DNA of 64,000 nucleotides. Source: Blastocystis hominis. Taxonomy: Eukaryota > Sar > Bigyra > Opalinata > Blastocystidae. The notes under the pieces were generated by a model, which was not told where the DNA came from, made no database searches, and saw nothing but the letters and a program-made list of their open reading frames with translations. Below are positions 22,340 to 32,607 of the stretch, one piece after another (position 1 is the stretch's first letter; every line of letters starts with the position of its first letter). Made by a program: the position numbers and the translations under genes. The stretch is from positions 526,001 through 590,000 of the forward strand of contig NW_013171865.1 in assembly GCF_000151665.1 (NCBI RefSeq). The letters run 5' to 3'.

Positions 22340-24277
22340 TATGGACAAGATCAGCGAGAATGGAAGAAACATCTATGAGTCAAATCAAATCAATCAAACT
22401 ATACTCGAAATTGATTTCGATCGAACATGTAGGAATGACCAAGGTAGGTAGACATTTTGAAGATTTGGAATATCTAAATACTATCAATATTCAATATTCA
22501 GAAATACTTTCCAATGTCACTACATGAGGATAAATAAAACTATCACATTTAGAAGTTATTGATGTTAAATTTGGAAGATCTACAAAACAAATCATTTCAA
22601 ATCAACTCATTATACTTCGCATTGCCAGTGAACATGATTCATCATCCCATCTTCCTTCAAGTGCTTCCTGACCGAGTTGAATGGATTGTAATGATGGAAG
22701 ATCTACATCAATCATTTCATTCAAATTCATTCAATACTTTCAATTATTGTTGAGAAGGAACCACGGAATGCATAATCACCTAATGTAATGGATAGTAGAT
22801 TTGGAAGATCTAGGCATCATTCAAATATTCAATATCATATCAATACCTCGAATCACAAATGAACTAAAACAGAAATTGTATGAATAACTTCCAATTGTAC
22901 CAATTTGAATGGATTGTAATTGTGGTAGATTCTTCAATTCAAAGTCGCCTCCAAAATCACTGAAACTATATTCACCAATTTGAATGGATTCCAATGATTC
23001 ACAACTCAATATGTGGAATGATTTCGATTTGTCATTTTCCCATCCATTCTGAGTAAATGAATTGTTTCCGATTTTGATAGTTTTCAATCGATTCAATCCA
23101 TTGATTTGGAATGTTTTCACTGATTCAAAACAATCATCACCGATTTCGATTGTTTCTAATGAATCGAGATTATTCAGGCAGTATTCTTTACTATTATTAA
23201 ATGTAAAATCACCTAATGTAATGGATTGTAGATTTGGAAGATCTATGCATCATTCAAATATTCAATATCATATCAATACCTCGAATCACAAATGAACTAT
23301 AACAGAAATTGCATGATTCACTTCCAATTGTGCCAATTTGAATGGATTGTAATTGTGGTAGATTCTTCAATTCAAAGTCTCCAGCAAAATCACTGAAACT
23401 ATATTCACCAATTTCAATGGATTCCAATGATTCACAATTCAATATGTGGAATGATTTCGATTTGTTGTTGACCTTAATAATTCAGAGTAAATGATTTGTT
23501 GCCGATTTTGATCGTTATCAATCGATTCAATCCATCGATTTGGAATCTTTGTACTGATCCAAAACATTCATAGCCGATTTCGATTGATTTCAAAATATAC
23601 AACAATGAAACATCCCAATCAACCAATACACAATTGTCAATCAGTTTCAAATGTTTCATTCCGATATTCAGTGGTTTGCTTCCATTTCCTTCATATTCAT
23701 CAATGTCACATTCAATTCCATTATACCATTCACATTCATTCACTAATTTACCATATCGATCATACACTTTTCCTCTTCCAAATCGCTTATCATCACACCA
23801 ATATCCTTCATATTCAATACATCCATTATTATGATAACTCGTTCCATATCCAAATCGTTTCCAATTGATCATTATGCCCTTGTACACCAAGAATCCATCA
23901 TCATCATACATTTCACCATACCCAAATGGAATTCCCAACTTGTTTTCTGTCAATATCAATCCTTCAAATCGACTTCCATGATCCAAGTCCACGATTCCTT
24001 TTACTACAATGGATTGTTCTTCATTATATGAAATAGCACCAATTTGATGATTTCCAAACACTTTCAACACTTTCTGCTCATTGACCACAAATCCTTGATT
24101 CATAAATGCTCCATTATTGAATTGCAATACTACACATTCTTTGTTACTCAAAATGAGTGAAATCCAGCCATTTGGTTTCCATTTTTTGCCCAAGCATCCC
24201 TGCACATTTTGAATCATGGAACTATCAATATGATAGTTACTGAAAGCAGAATTGACAAAATCAGCAATGTTTTGCAT
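22340..24277 (-). pseudogene. MORN-LRR protein gene, probably frameshifted
   Basis: The first exon (24277 to about 23474) codes for about 265 residues: an N-terminal domain MQNIADFVNSAFSNYHIDSS and then MORN-type repeats such as IPFGYGEMYDDDGFLVYKG, GYGTSYHNNGCIEYEGYW and FGRGKVYDRYGKLVNE. After it come leucine-rich repeats of the pattern LESIEIGEYSFSDF, FELKNLPQLQSIQIG and FVIRDLPNLQSITLGDF. Introns of about 30-38 bp fall at the same point in successive repeats, just before DLPNL. Near 23,480 a single extra base, judged against the sister repeat, shifts the frame and gives a stop; this may be a true mutation or a sequencing error. MORN-LRR proteins are usually cytoplasmic or membrane-associated scaffolds; the role here is unknown. 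Confidence 0.65.
22824..23470. repeat. Tandem duplication of a ~430-bp LRR exon unit
   Basis: The block beginning TATTCAATATCATATCAATA occurs at about 22,824 and again at about 23,260, and both are followed by nearly the same 200 bases. Each unit contains one intron and one set of leucine-rich repeats. Confidence 0.8.
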
Positions 24278-24967
24278 GGAAATGAAAAGAAATATGGGAA
24301 AACGGTTATTTTGGAAAAAAGATCTGGTTCATTATTTCTCGATAGAACACACGTCATGGATTATTGTGTATGGCTGTGATATGCTGGTGTGTTATAAACT
24401 AGAATACATATAATAAAATCACATTTTCTCCACCCATTTCTATTTTTCTTTATTTCGGTGCATTTCCATCTATTCATTTATTTTTGTGTTATTTTTAGAT
24501 ACTTATAGCTATAATTGTAAAATATTACGCATTTTGATCACCTTTACTCTCTCATGTTAGAATGGCTGTTCTATTAAGTCTATAATGGATATATGTTCTT
24601 CAAAATATATCAATTATGTGGTAGTTAATCTTGTTTTGCATCTATCGAACTCACAATAGTGAATACTGTTGGAATGGTCAGATTCGTAATAGAGAGTATG
24701 GCAGTAGTGTGTAGAATGCAAAATCCATCATTTCTATTTGACAAGTGGTTTATTGTATTGATTCTCTGTTGATACTTCGATTCTCTTCTGTCACAATGAC
24801 CATCCATATTGAGTACAAAGAATGATATTGCAGAGAAAGGAAAGTGGTTCATAGATTGAAATGGTGAATAGGAATCATAGTATCATTAAACAAAACAATC
24901 GATTGAATAATATGATAATGGATGGAATCCATGAATCCTATGAATGAAAACCTTGCTTTCTATTTGA
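24278..24967. other. AT-rich intergenic stretch
   Basis: Promoter side of the MORN-LRR gene and 3' side of the MORN gene at 25 kb. Open frames such as 24625-24852 have no recognisable features. No gene is called. Confidence 0.6.
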
Positions 24968-25774
24968 TCAACAAAACAATGTGAAATGCAATGTGATTAA
25001 CATAGCAATAGTATAAAATAAACAAGTAATATTGAGTGAGTGAGTGAATGAATGAATATGCCATCCATCATAGAGATCTCTTCCACTCACTTCCACTCCA
25101 TCTTTCCATTCCACTTCGCGAGTAGCAATCCGAGTTTCTTCATCGATCCAGTATCCTCGACCATTTCGAAGAAACGATTCTTTCGATTCATCATAAACGA
25201 ATTCACCCACATAGAGGGGAATTCGATTCGAAGCGGTTGTGTTATTCCCGCTTCGCTTAAACTCGGTCATAATGGTTCCTTCGATTTTGCGGATGATCTC
25301 CACAAGCTTGTTCCCCTTCCAGATTCCTTCGAGCAGTATGGCACCCGTTTCTTCGTCATACGCGATACCCCATCCTTCCCTCTCTCGCTTCTCATTGAAC
25401 TCACCGTGATAAATCAGGTGATCACTCGCATGCGAATAGATTTCCATTCGCTCGCCTCGGACATGGTTTATTATACGATGAAAATTCTTGTTATCCCAGA
25501 TTTCATCATAGGATTGCACAAACGCGACACGTCCATTATCAAATCGCGTGAAGTCACCGATTTCGCTCCCGTTCGCATCCACCTCAAAGCACATCTTCAG
25601 TATGCCATTTTGGAATAGGCAAACCTTCCCAGCTCTCGTCAACGTGTATTCATCCTCGTGATCGCCTTGATAATATTGGAGGCTATACTTGCAGCCCCCA
25701 ATAGTGATTTTCTTTGCTTCACCACGCGTTATGTAACCGTCCAGGAGAAATTCGCTTCCCTTAAGTTCTTCCAT
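24968..25774 (-). CDS. MORN-repeat protein, 268 aa
   Basis: Single-exon ORF. Its N-terminus MEELKGSEFLLDGYITRGEA is followed by degenerate MORN repeats: CKYSLQYYQGDHEDEYTLTR, IYHGEFNEKREREGWGIAYD, AILLEGIWKGNKLVEI and LYVGEFVYDESKESFLRNGR plus GYWIDEETRIATREVEWKDG. The last about 30 residues are hydrophobic (ITCLFYTIAMLITLHFTLFC) and could be a tail anchor, or a read-through past the true 3' end. It is a distant relative of the MORN-LRR genes at 23-24 kb and 32.6 kb. Base composition is more balanced than the AT-rich flanks, which supports coding. Function is unknown. Confidence 0.65.
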   Translation of the reverse strand: MEELKGSEFLLDGYITRGEAKKITIGGCKYSLQYYQGDHEDEYTLTRAGKVCLFQNGILKMCFEVDANGSEIGDFTRFDNGRVAFVQSYDEIWDNKNFHRIINHVRGERMEIYSHASDHLIYHGEFNEKREREGWGIAYDEETGAILLEGIWKGNKLVEIIRKIEGTIMTEFKRSGNNTTASNRIPLYVGEFVYDESKESFLRNGRGYWIDEETRIATREVEWKDGVEVSGRDLYDGWHIHSFTHSLNITCLFYTIAMLITLHFTLFC

Positions 25775-26768
25775 TCTACCTATTTATAATCACATATCCT
25801 TAGCCTCTACTCTTTGAATCCGTAATTTGTAGCCAAATATAAAGAATTTATGAAGAAAACAGAGAGATCAGTTTATTATTTTACACCTAAGTATTCTTCA
25901 TATTTAAAAATTATGATAGAGTGCTACCATATACACATTGGATCCAAGATTTCCAAGTAAAGTACTCACTTGTGTTTCACATCATTTTGTTCACATTTTT
26001 GTGGTTGAAATAGTTCGGAGGTATAGATATTTATATTTATAATATCAGGATTGTTTGGAAACACTCAGAATGGAAAAGTCCATTTTGTTGTCTACTATGT
26101 CTGTATAGGTTGTATATTTATGATATCATAGTGAAATCGTGTTATGAAGCAAGGATTTGGTTGTTCACTCCACTTTGTCTAAATAGTCTATATTATCATT
26201 ATTATTTCTATAATCCAATCCATCCATCCATGATTCTAGCCAAATCATTTTGACTTGGGAATGGTTGGGTTTGAAAGCAATTCAAACTAGTAAAACTAGT
26301 AAATCGAATGGAATGGAATGGAATGGAGATTGGTTTTGATCCAGCGATTTTCACACAAAGAACCTATCTTCGCACATCGTTAACCATTCACTCCATTTTC
26401 TATCATTTCCTTATCCTAAACCAACCAACTAACTCTAAATACACTTTCTTTCTTTCTATCTTTCTTTGTTTCAACTATCAACTCACAGCACTCTATTATT
26501 ATTATTATTCCTATCAACTAGAGTCGTTTGGTTCCTCGTTCTGGATTATTCTGTTCATGTTTCTAAATCATTCCAACACCCTACACACTCTAAATCTACA
26601 TTTTCCTTCTTTCCTTCCTAAACACATTTTCGATTCTCATTCAAATCCTACAACGCTTCAACCATTCCACATCTCTACAATTCCATCCATCCATCCATCC
26701 ATCCATCTTCCAAACCAAACACCGCAACCATTTCTCTCTTTCTTTCTCTCAGCAACTGCCAAATCGGT
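25775..26768. other. AT-rich intergenic stretch before the FN3 gene
   Basis: No supported gene. It contains short repeats (ATGGA)n near 26307 and (CCAT)n at 26684-26706. The border to the GC-rich gene is abrupt near 26,760. Confidence 0.6.
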
Positions 26769-26799
26769 CTGGATCGTGGAAACGTGGAAACATCGCGAC
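26769..26799 (-). repeat. Intron carrying the TTCCACGTTTC family motif (FN3 gene)
   Basis: 31-bp candidate intron (GTCGCGA...GATCCAG on the minus strand) containing TTTCCACGTTTCCACG, in the same orientation as the U2AF2 intron. Confidence 0.5.
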
Positions 26800-29700
26800 C
26801 CACGGCGCACCAGGCGTGATCGACGAGGTGGGCGCGGATGAGCGCGCCGGTCACGTCGTAGGCGAAGAGGAAGCGGAGGCGAAGCGGAGGCGGAGGGGCT
26901 GGGTGACGGAGACCACGGTGGCGTTCTGCGCCCAGTTGGACAGGAAGAGATCCAGAGAGCCCGGTCGACTCTGCACACCTTCGTAGGGAGCCACGGACCC
27001 CACCCCATCGCCCACCAGATTCCTGCTCACTCACACCCACACCCACACCCACACCCAGAGCGAACCGGTGAGCGAGGAGGTTGGCTCGCCGTCCACCACC
27101 AACACCCAACGAATTCCGACGTGGCCATCGTGGACACTCCGAATTGCCTGCCCATCCACTCGGCACTGCCCACTTCGCTCGGGACGCACTCCAGCGTGTA
27201 GGAAGTCGCGGGGATCCCACCCTCCAACACGTCCCACACATCGCGTCCCGCGGGGAACCAGACGGTTCGGCGGAAGGAGGAAGTGGCGGGAGCGCGAAGC
27301 TCGCACGTGGCGGTGCAGAGATCATGGAAGGATCCGGTAATCGCCATCGCACAGTCCCACTCAATGCCCTCCGCCTGATTCCACACACACCGCATACAGA
27401 ACCGCGGGGATCTTCTATTGGCGGGAGAGATACCCGGTGAACGCGGCCACGCTCAGATAGATGGGCGCGTGCTGCACGCTCTGCACGCTCTGCACGCTCT
27501 GCACGCTCTGCACGCTCTGCACGCTCTGCACGCTCTGCACGCTCTGCACGCTCTGCACGCTCTGCACGCTCTGCACGCTCTGCACGCTCTGCACGCTCTG
27601 CACGCTCTGCACGCTCTGCACGCTCTGCACGCTCTGCACGCTCTGCACGCTCTGCACGCTCTGCACGCTCTGCACGCTCTGCACGCTCTGCACGCTCTGC
27701 ACGCTCTGCACGCTCTGCACGCTCTGCACGCTCTGCACGCTCTGCACGCTCTGCACGCTCTGCACGCTCTGCACGCTCTGCACGCTCTGCACGCTCTGCA
27801 CGCTCTGCACGCTCTGCACGCTCTGCACGCTCTGCACGCTCTGCACGCTCTGCACGCTCTGCACGCTCTGCAGGTCCAGGAAGCAGTTCGTGCTGGCGAC
27901 CTCGCTCTCGCTCTCGCTCTCGCTCTCGCTCTCGCTCTCGCTCTCGCTCTGGATCACGGCCATCGACGCCATCCACGAGCGTCGCACCACGTAGTACCGA
28001 ATGCTGGCGCCGCCCAGCTCCGCCGGCTCTGCCCACTGCACGCGCAGCGAGGTCGAGGAGAGCGCGGCCACCTCGAGGTTCTGCACCGCGCCGGGCGCAA
28101 CGACATACGCGGCGAGGGTGATGGGAGAGGAGGCCTCGGAGAGGATGGAACACGCGGCGGAGCACAGCGCCACGCGCAGCCAGTAGGCCACGCACGCATC
28201 GAGAGAGCTAAAGAGAGAGAGAGAGCTCGGGTTGCTGGACGTCGCCCTCTTGGAGGAGCGCGTCGGCGGCGAAGAGCTGGGAGTGGGAGCCAACCAAGGC
28301 CTGCACGAAGAGCTCGCACCACCACCAGACCCAGCGCACCTGCGTGGCTTCGAAGGCGGCAGCAGCACGACGGGCGCGGAGGGAGGCAGGCAGGGAGCAG
28401 CACGACGGGGCGGTAGACGGAGAAGGACGCGAAGGCGGACCAGGAGGCGCCCTTGCGGACACGCCAGCTGATGGCCATCACGCTGTTCACAATGGCGCCC
28501 GCCACCAACACGGAGCGCGTCTCGAAGAACTGGCTCTGCACATTGCTGCCCATCAAGGCCATCCATCGGGGCTTCATCGGAGATGCCACTGCTCCAGGGA
28601 ACCTCCATCTGCACACACACGCTGCGCTGCGCTGCGCCTACTCCACTTCCCTCATACCAATCGCGCTCTCCACAATCCGAGCAGGCCACAACCGAACGCC
28701 AACCGAACGCCAACCGAACGCCAACCGAACGCCGGCGCGGGTCGAGAAGGTCGCGATGAGGGTTTCCGCGGGGAAGGGGAGGCCGTTTCGGGACACCAAC
28801 CTGTTGGCATTGATGTAGAGCGTGCGTGCCTTCGCAGAACCGCGGGAAGGAGCCATCGAAGGCGAAGGCGAAGGCGAAGGCAATGGTGTAGTCGGAGATG
28901 GAGATCGCGGTGGTGGGATAGGAGAACGTGGCCTCGGCCAATTCAAACACGATGTGGATGTTCATGGGCTCGAATGGGTCGTTGATCACCTCGCCCACGC
29001 CCACATTGCTCGTGCAGTACATCGTGGATTGCTTCCCATCTCCCATCGTCCACAGCGCCACGTCCCTCGCCCCATCGCCCGCCACGCAGCGCAGCGCAGC
29101 GCAGCATCGGCAGGATGGGCTGGCAGGAGCCCGTCCCCTATCGATCGATCGATCGATTCCCACTGCTGATAGGCGTTGCACCCATCCGTGATCATGCCCC
29201 ACTAGTCCACATCGCACTTCGTATCCAACACTTGCCCCAAGTGCCCTTCCGGCTACCCCGCCGCTTCGTCCGCGGGGCACACCACCGCCACGCACCTCAC
29301 CTCTCTTCCATTCCACCACTTCCCACACGCCCGCACCACGCACACCTCCACCTTCCCATGCTCCACAGACCCACAAATGCAGAACTGCACCGTCTTGGAA
29401 CTCGCCTGCTCCCACTGGCCATTCCAGTTCACTCGGCTCGCATCAATCAGAGGCGAGGACCGTACCCACAGCAGTTCGCATACTTCGCCTTCTTGTCCCA
29501 TTCTCCCAAGTTCCACACACGCTCCGCTTCTACCAACCTACAGCTCTTGCTCCCATAGTTTGCCCTTTCACTCATCGCAAATCCCTTCTCTCTACCACAC
29601 TCTACCACCTCACAATATGAAAATGAAAATACGAGAAACAGAACAGATATCCTAGGCAAGAACGTCGTGCCTGTACCAGATACCTCCCACGTTGCAAGTT

Positions 29701-29865
29701 ATCTCCATGTATCCGCGGTCCCACATGGCATGAATGGGTTCGCCACGTTGCACAGTTTGAAGTACAGAAATTCCTCACTCGGAACACACTCCACACAGCA
29801 AAAATGGAACCAGGGTCCACCGCCATTATGGTATTGAATGCGTTCACGATGCATATCTCACACAC
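26769..29865 (-). CDS. GC-rich multi-exon gene with a fibronectin type III domain (ends uncertain)
   Basis: Probably a secreted or surface protein. One exon reads PGAVQNLEVAALSSTSLRVQ followed by WAEPAELGGASIRYYVVRRS, the beginning of an FN3 domain. It is interrupted by a Ser-Glu hexamer repeat and then by a run of about 44 Gln-Ser-Val triplets, after which HAPIYLSVAAFTG resumes. Other stretches that read well are GSFHDLCTATCELRAPATSS, TSYTLECVPSEVGSAEWMG, EPIHAMWDRGYMEITCNVGG and EVCVVRACGKWWNGREV, with Cys and Trp spacing like extracellular repeats; ECVPSE occurs twice. Exon borders could not all be fixed, so start, end and length are approximate. The intron at 26769-26799 carries the TTCCACGTTTC motif. 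GC content is far above the neighbours. Confidence 0.5.
27472..27872 (-). repeat. 9-bp minisatellite, about 44 copies (codes for Gln-Ser-Val)
   Basis: Nearly perfect tandem array of TGCACGCTC. In the minus-strand frame of the FN3 gene it reads CAG AGC GTG. All six frames stay open, which produces several spurious long ORFs. Confidence 0.97.
27901..27951 (-). repeat. 6-bp repeat (GCTCTC)n coding for Ser-Glu
   Basis: About 8 copies, interrupting the FN3 domain just upstream of the 9-bp array. Confidence 0.9.
28690..28733. repeat. 11-bp tandem repeat, 4 copies
   Basis: Four copies of AACCGAACGCC inside the FN3 gene region; it may be intronic. Confidence 0.85.
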
Positions 29866-31054
29866 ACAGTTTAGTCAAAGTAACGATAGTAAAGACTACA
29901 ATAGCTTCTTCAAACACACCAACTTGAGGACAGAACCCATCCCAGCTACAATAATTACACTCCCACAACACAACACACAAAAACACATAGAAGTCCGAAA
30001 ACAAAACAAAAGACAGGACATACAAGTCCAATTCCAAATTTTGAATACATTCAAACCCAGTAAGACGAAGCTAATAGCTTTTATTGTAAAACAAATGATT
30101 TCAAAAATACACAGGAATTGTGCAATTGTGAAAATAGTGTTGAAATTGGGTATGAGTGGAAGAATAGATTTCGAATAGGGAGGGAGTTGTTTTTACTGTG
30201 AAGTGGAAGGAGATGAGCGGAAATGGGATATTGTGGAATGAATAGATCGAAGAGTGTTGTTTCCAGTGGAAGCGTTTTGTTTTTCGTTCTATTCATTTGG
30301 AATTTTATCTAGATGGGATAGAAAGAAATAGGGTATGTAGAAGATGATGATAGGAATGAAAATGGAAAAGCTAGCGATAAGCAGTTTTTGGGTTATCATT
30401 TATATAAATAATATGTGATATGTGTATAGTAGAATCGAATAGTAGAGTTTGTGAGAAAGGTGGGTGTGTCGTTGAAGAACTGAGCAAAATAAGGTAGAAT
30501 ACATAATATATTTTATACGAACAAATAGAGATATATTCATATTCCACTGTTTCTAGGTTTTTGGATAGTTGGTGTCCAGTTTTTGTCGTTTCGATGCACT
30601 CTGAACCTATCAGAGTTTGTTATATTGCCAGAGAATACTATCCCTTATTCTAACCCATATAGTATCCCCCACCTGCCAAATAATGCAGAATATCTCCTAT
30701 TTAAAGGAAGAAGTATCGAATTGTACACCACTTCAATAGGGATACAAAGTGATTCACAATGTTGTTCTATTACGAGCATGAATAACAATAGTATACATAA
30801 TACTTGCTGTTTGAGTTGGTTGATGAAAGTGAAATGCTTTGGTTCCCAACTCATTAGGATGAATAGAATTACTCACTAATAGCGATATCAGTATTGTTGA
30901 TGATAAAGCTGAAATCCATAAGAATGGACTCTATGGGAATGAGTAGTTGTCCAATATCAAGCTGTGAGACATATCTGGTTGATTATTTGTTGGAGGCAAC
31001 AATCAAACTATTACTTTTCAGATATATGTATAGAAGATAGACATTGATATCTAT
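29866..31054. other. AT-rich stretch between the FN3 gene and the virion-like fragments
   Basis: No supported gene. Short frames at 30583-30879 (plus) and 30645-30854 (minus) have no recognisable features; they may be worn remains of the element. Confidence 0.5.
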
Positions 31055-31260
31055 CTATCTATCTATCTTCTTGAATACCTTACTGATGTTGTGCTTACAA
31101 GATATCGTGAATGAGATGTACACATTGGAATTCAAGGAGATCGGACGGTCATTCGCATCTGTCAGTACCCAGTCAATGGAATCCAAGTTCGATTGTTCAA
31201 TCACATCGATCGATAGGTTGTCCCAGGTGATCATGTTGTTCAGTCCCATCGATACATGAA
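31055..31260 (-). pseudogene. Fragment of a virion-like protein
   Basis: Minus-strand run NMITWDNLSIDVIEQSNLDS, then DWVLTDANDRPISLNSNVYI. The 'I..LTD.N.RPI.LNS.V.I' pattern is like the C-terminal strand region of the neighbouring structural ORF (LFRDMDGNIMRLNGEFELQL). It lacks a start and has a TAA upstream near 31300. It is either a second copy or a displaced end of the same gene. Confidence 0.4.
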
Positions 31261-31310
31261 TCAGGTTATCGATCAGCGGACTCTTCAGACCGAATGTTTA
31301 AGCATTGATA

Positions 31311-32266
31311 CTACTGTACACTCGGATCACACTCATGCCGTTTGTGATATCGTGTGGTTCCTCTGGTTATTAACACCTCGTGTGGGTATGTCCCCGCATC
31401 GATTAATATCTCTTGATCGGTTGGTACGTTGTGCAACACGAAATCGGTATAGAGTGACACGGACGAGATGAAGCATTGATCGAATGATAGAGGATTGTCC
31501 AGATTCACTTCCTTCTTCGTAGTATTGCCGAACACTTCGATCATACTGAACTGGTTCATCGGTAGAATTGAGGAAGGCACTTGATCGTACACATCTTCTT
31601 TCGTCAACTGGAGTTCGAATTCGCCGTTCAATCGCATGATATTACCATCCATATCGCGGAATAGGAACATCAATCGGTCGAATCGGGTTATCATCGGAAT
31701 ACAGATGTCTTTCACGGTACGGAGGTATAATTAACCTCGGGATCGTCAATATTCATTGTGGTGAGCAGATTGTTGTTTTGATTGGCAATCTTCAGATCGG
31801 AGGAACGCACGAGAGACGAGCAGACTTGGATCACTTGGCGATTTCGCGTGATATCAATCACGTTCCATCCATAGAACGAAGCGGAGAGAATGATGGTACG
31901 CCCTTCCAAACCGAGGATTTCTCGAATCTCCGGAGCATTGGTGAAATCGATGGTATGTTTGGACTGGATATAAATACATCCATAACTCGAAGCCATCATA
32001 GATATCGAGAACGTAGTATCGATCATAATGTTGAGGATGGCAATGATTTGACCGATTGTGTAGTATCCATGAGGAATCGTTAGCTCCTCGTCATTGGAGT
32101 TCGTGACCACATTCGTAGAATTCACATTGTTGAGCATCACTGGATTGGGTCTGAATAGGACAGTAATGGAAGTGATATAGGGATTCCGATACTTGTAAGG
32201 GTTGATCCATTCGAACGTGCCGTTACTGGGTGAACCTGGGATGAGCATAGAGCAGTGCATGGCCAT
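31311..32266 (-). pseudogene. Virion-like (putative minor capsid or penton-type) protein with a frameshift
   Basis: Two frames follow each other: 32266-31712 (184 codons) and 31715-31311 (134 codons, no ATG). The first has NGTFEWINPYKYRNPYITSI, VNSTNVVTN, GYYTIGQIIAILN, EIREILGLEG and QVIQVCSSLVRSSDLKI. The second has MITRFDRLMFLFRDMDGNIM and LNGEFELQLTKEDV. Order and pattern fit one structural gene of a Maverick or adintovirus-like element that has lost its frame near 31,714. The identity as a virion protein is inferred from pattern, not from a search. Its 5' end lies just inside the right inverted repeat. Confidence 0.5.
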
Positions 32267-32370
32267 TCTTTACCATAGATAGTGAGAGTAAACAAAAAAA
32301 GCTAAGATTTACGTTTTACACCTTATAATATATGAAGGGCAAATGAAACGAGTCATCCAGGGTCAGCAAC

Positions 32371-32402
32371 GGTGAGCGATGGTGAGCGATGGTGAGCGAT
32401 GG
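32371..32402. repeat. 10-bp direct repeat (GGTGAGCGAT), 3 copies
   Basis: Three tandem copies inside the inner part of the right inverted repeat; the left repeat has only a single related GGCTCACCA. Confidence 0.9.
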
Positions 32403-32514
32403 AAGATAGGATCTGAGGGGTGATTTCGAGCGGCCGGCATGCAGTTGATGGGGTTTGAAGGGCACTTTGGCTGAAAAAGGCGACCTAAAAATAACGCACA
32501 ATACACGTCAATAC
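32395..32514. repeat. Right copy of the diverged inverted repeat (possible element terminus)
   Basis: Inverse counterpart of 11412-11535. The core complement of TGCATGC.GGCCGCTCG lies at 32428-32450 and the complement of ATTGACG at 32506-32512. Immediately inside is the 5' end of the virion-like gene; outside, after about 90 bases, the MORN paralogue begins. Confidence 0.65.
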
Positions 32515-32607
32515 ATAACTACAAAAAGGTAATATATCTGGATAAAGATGATATTGGGTGTATAGCTCAAAAATACAAGTTAGTTATATTAATATTTTTT
32601 CATTTCC

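Noticed and set aside
27415-29415. Six long overlapping ORFs over the 9-bp repeat (His-Ala-Leu, Cys-Thr-Leu, Ala-Glu-Arg and other triplet runs)
   Set aside because: A repeat of 9 bases without stops keeps every frame open. Only the minus-strand Gln-Ser-Val frame joins a recognisable FN3 domain.
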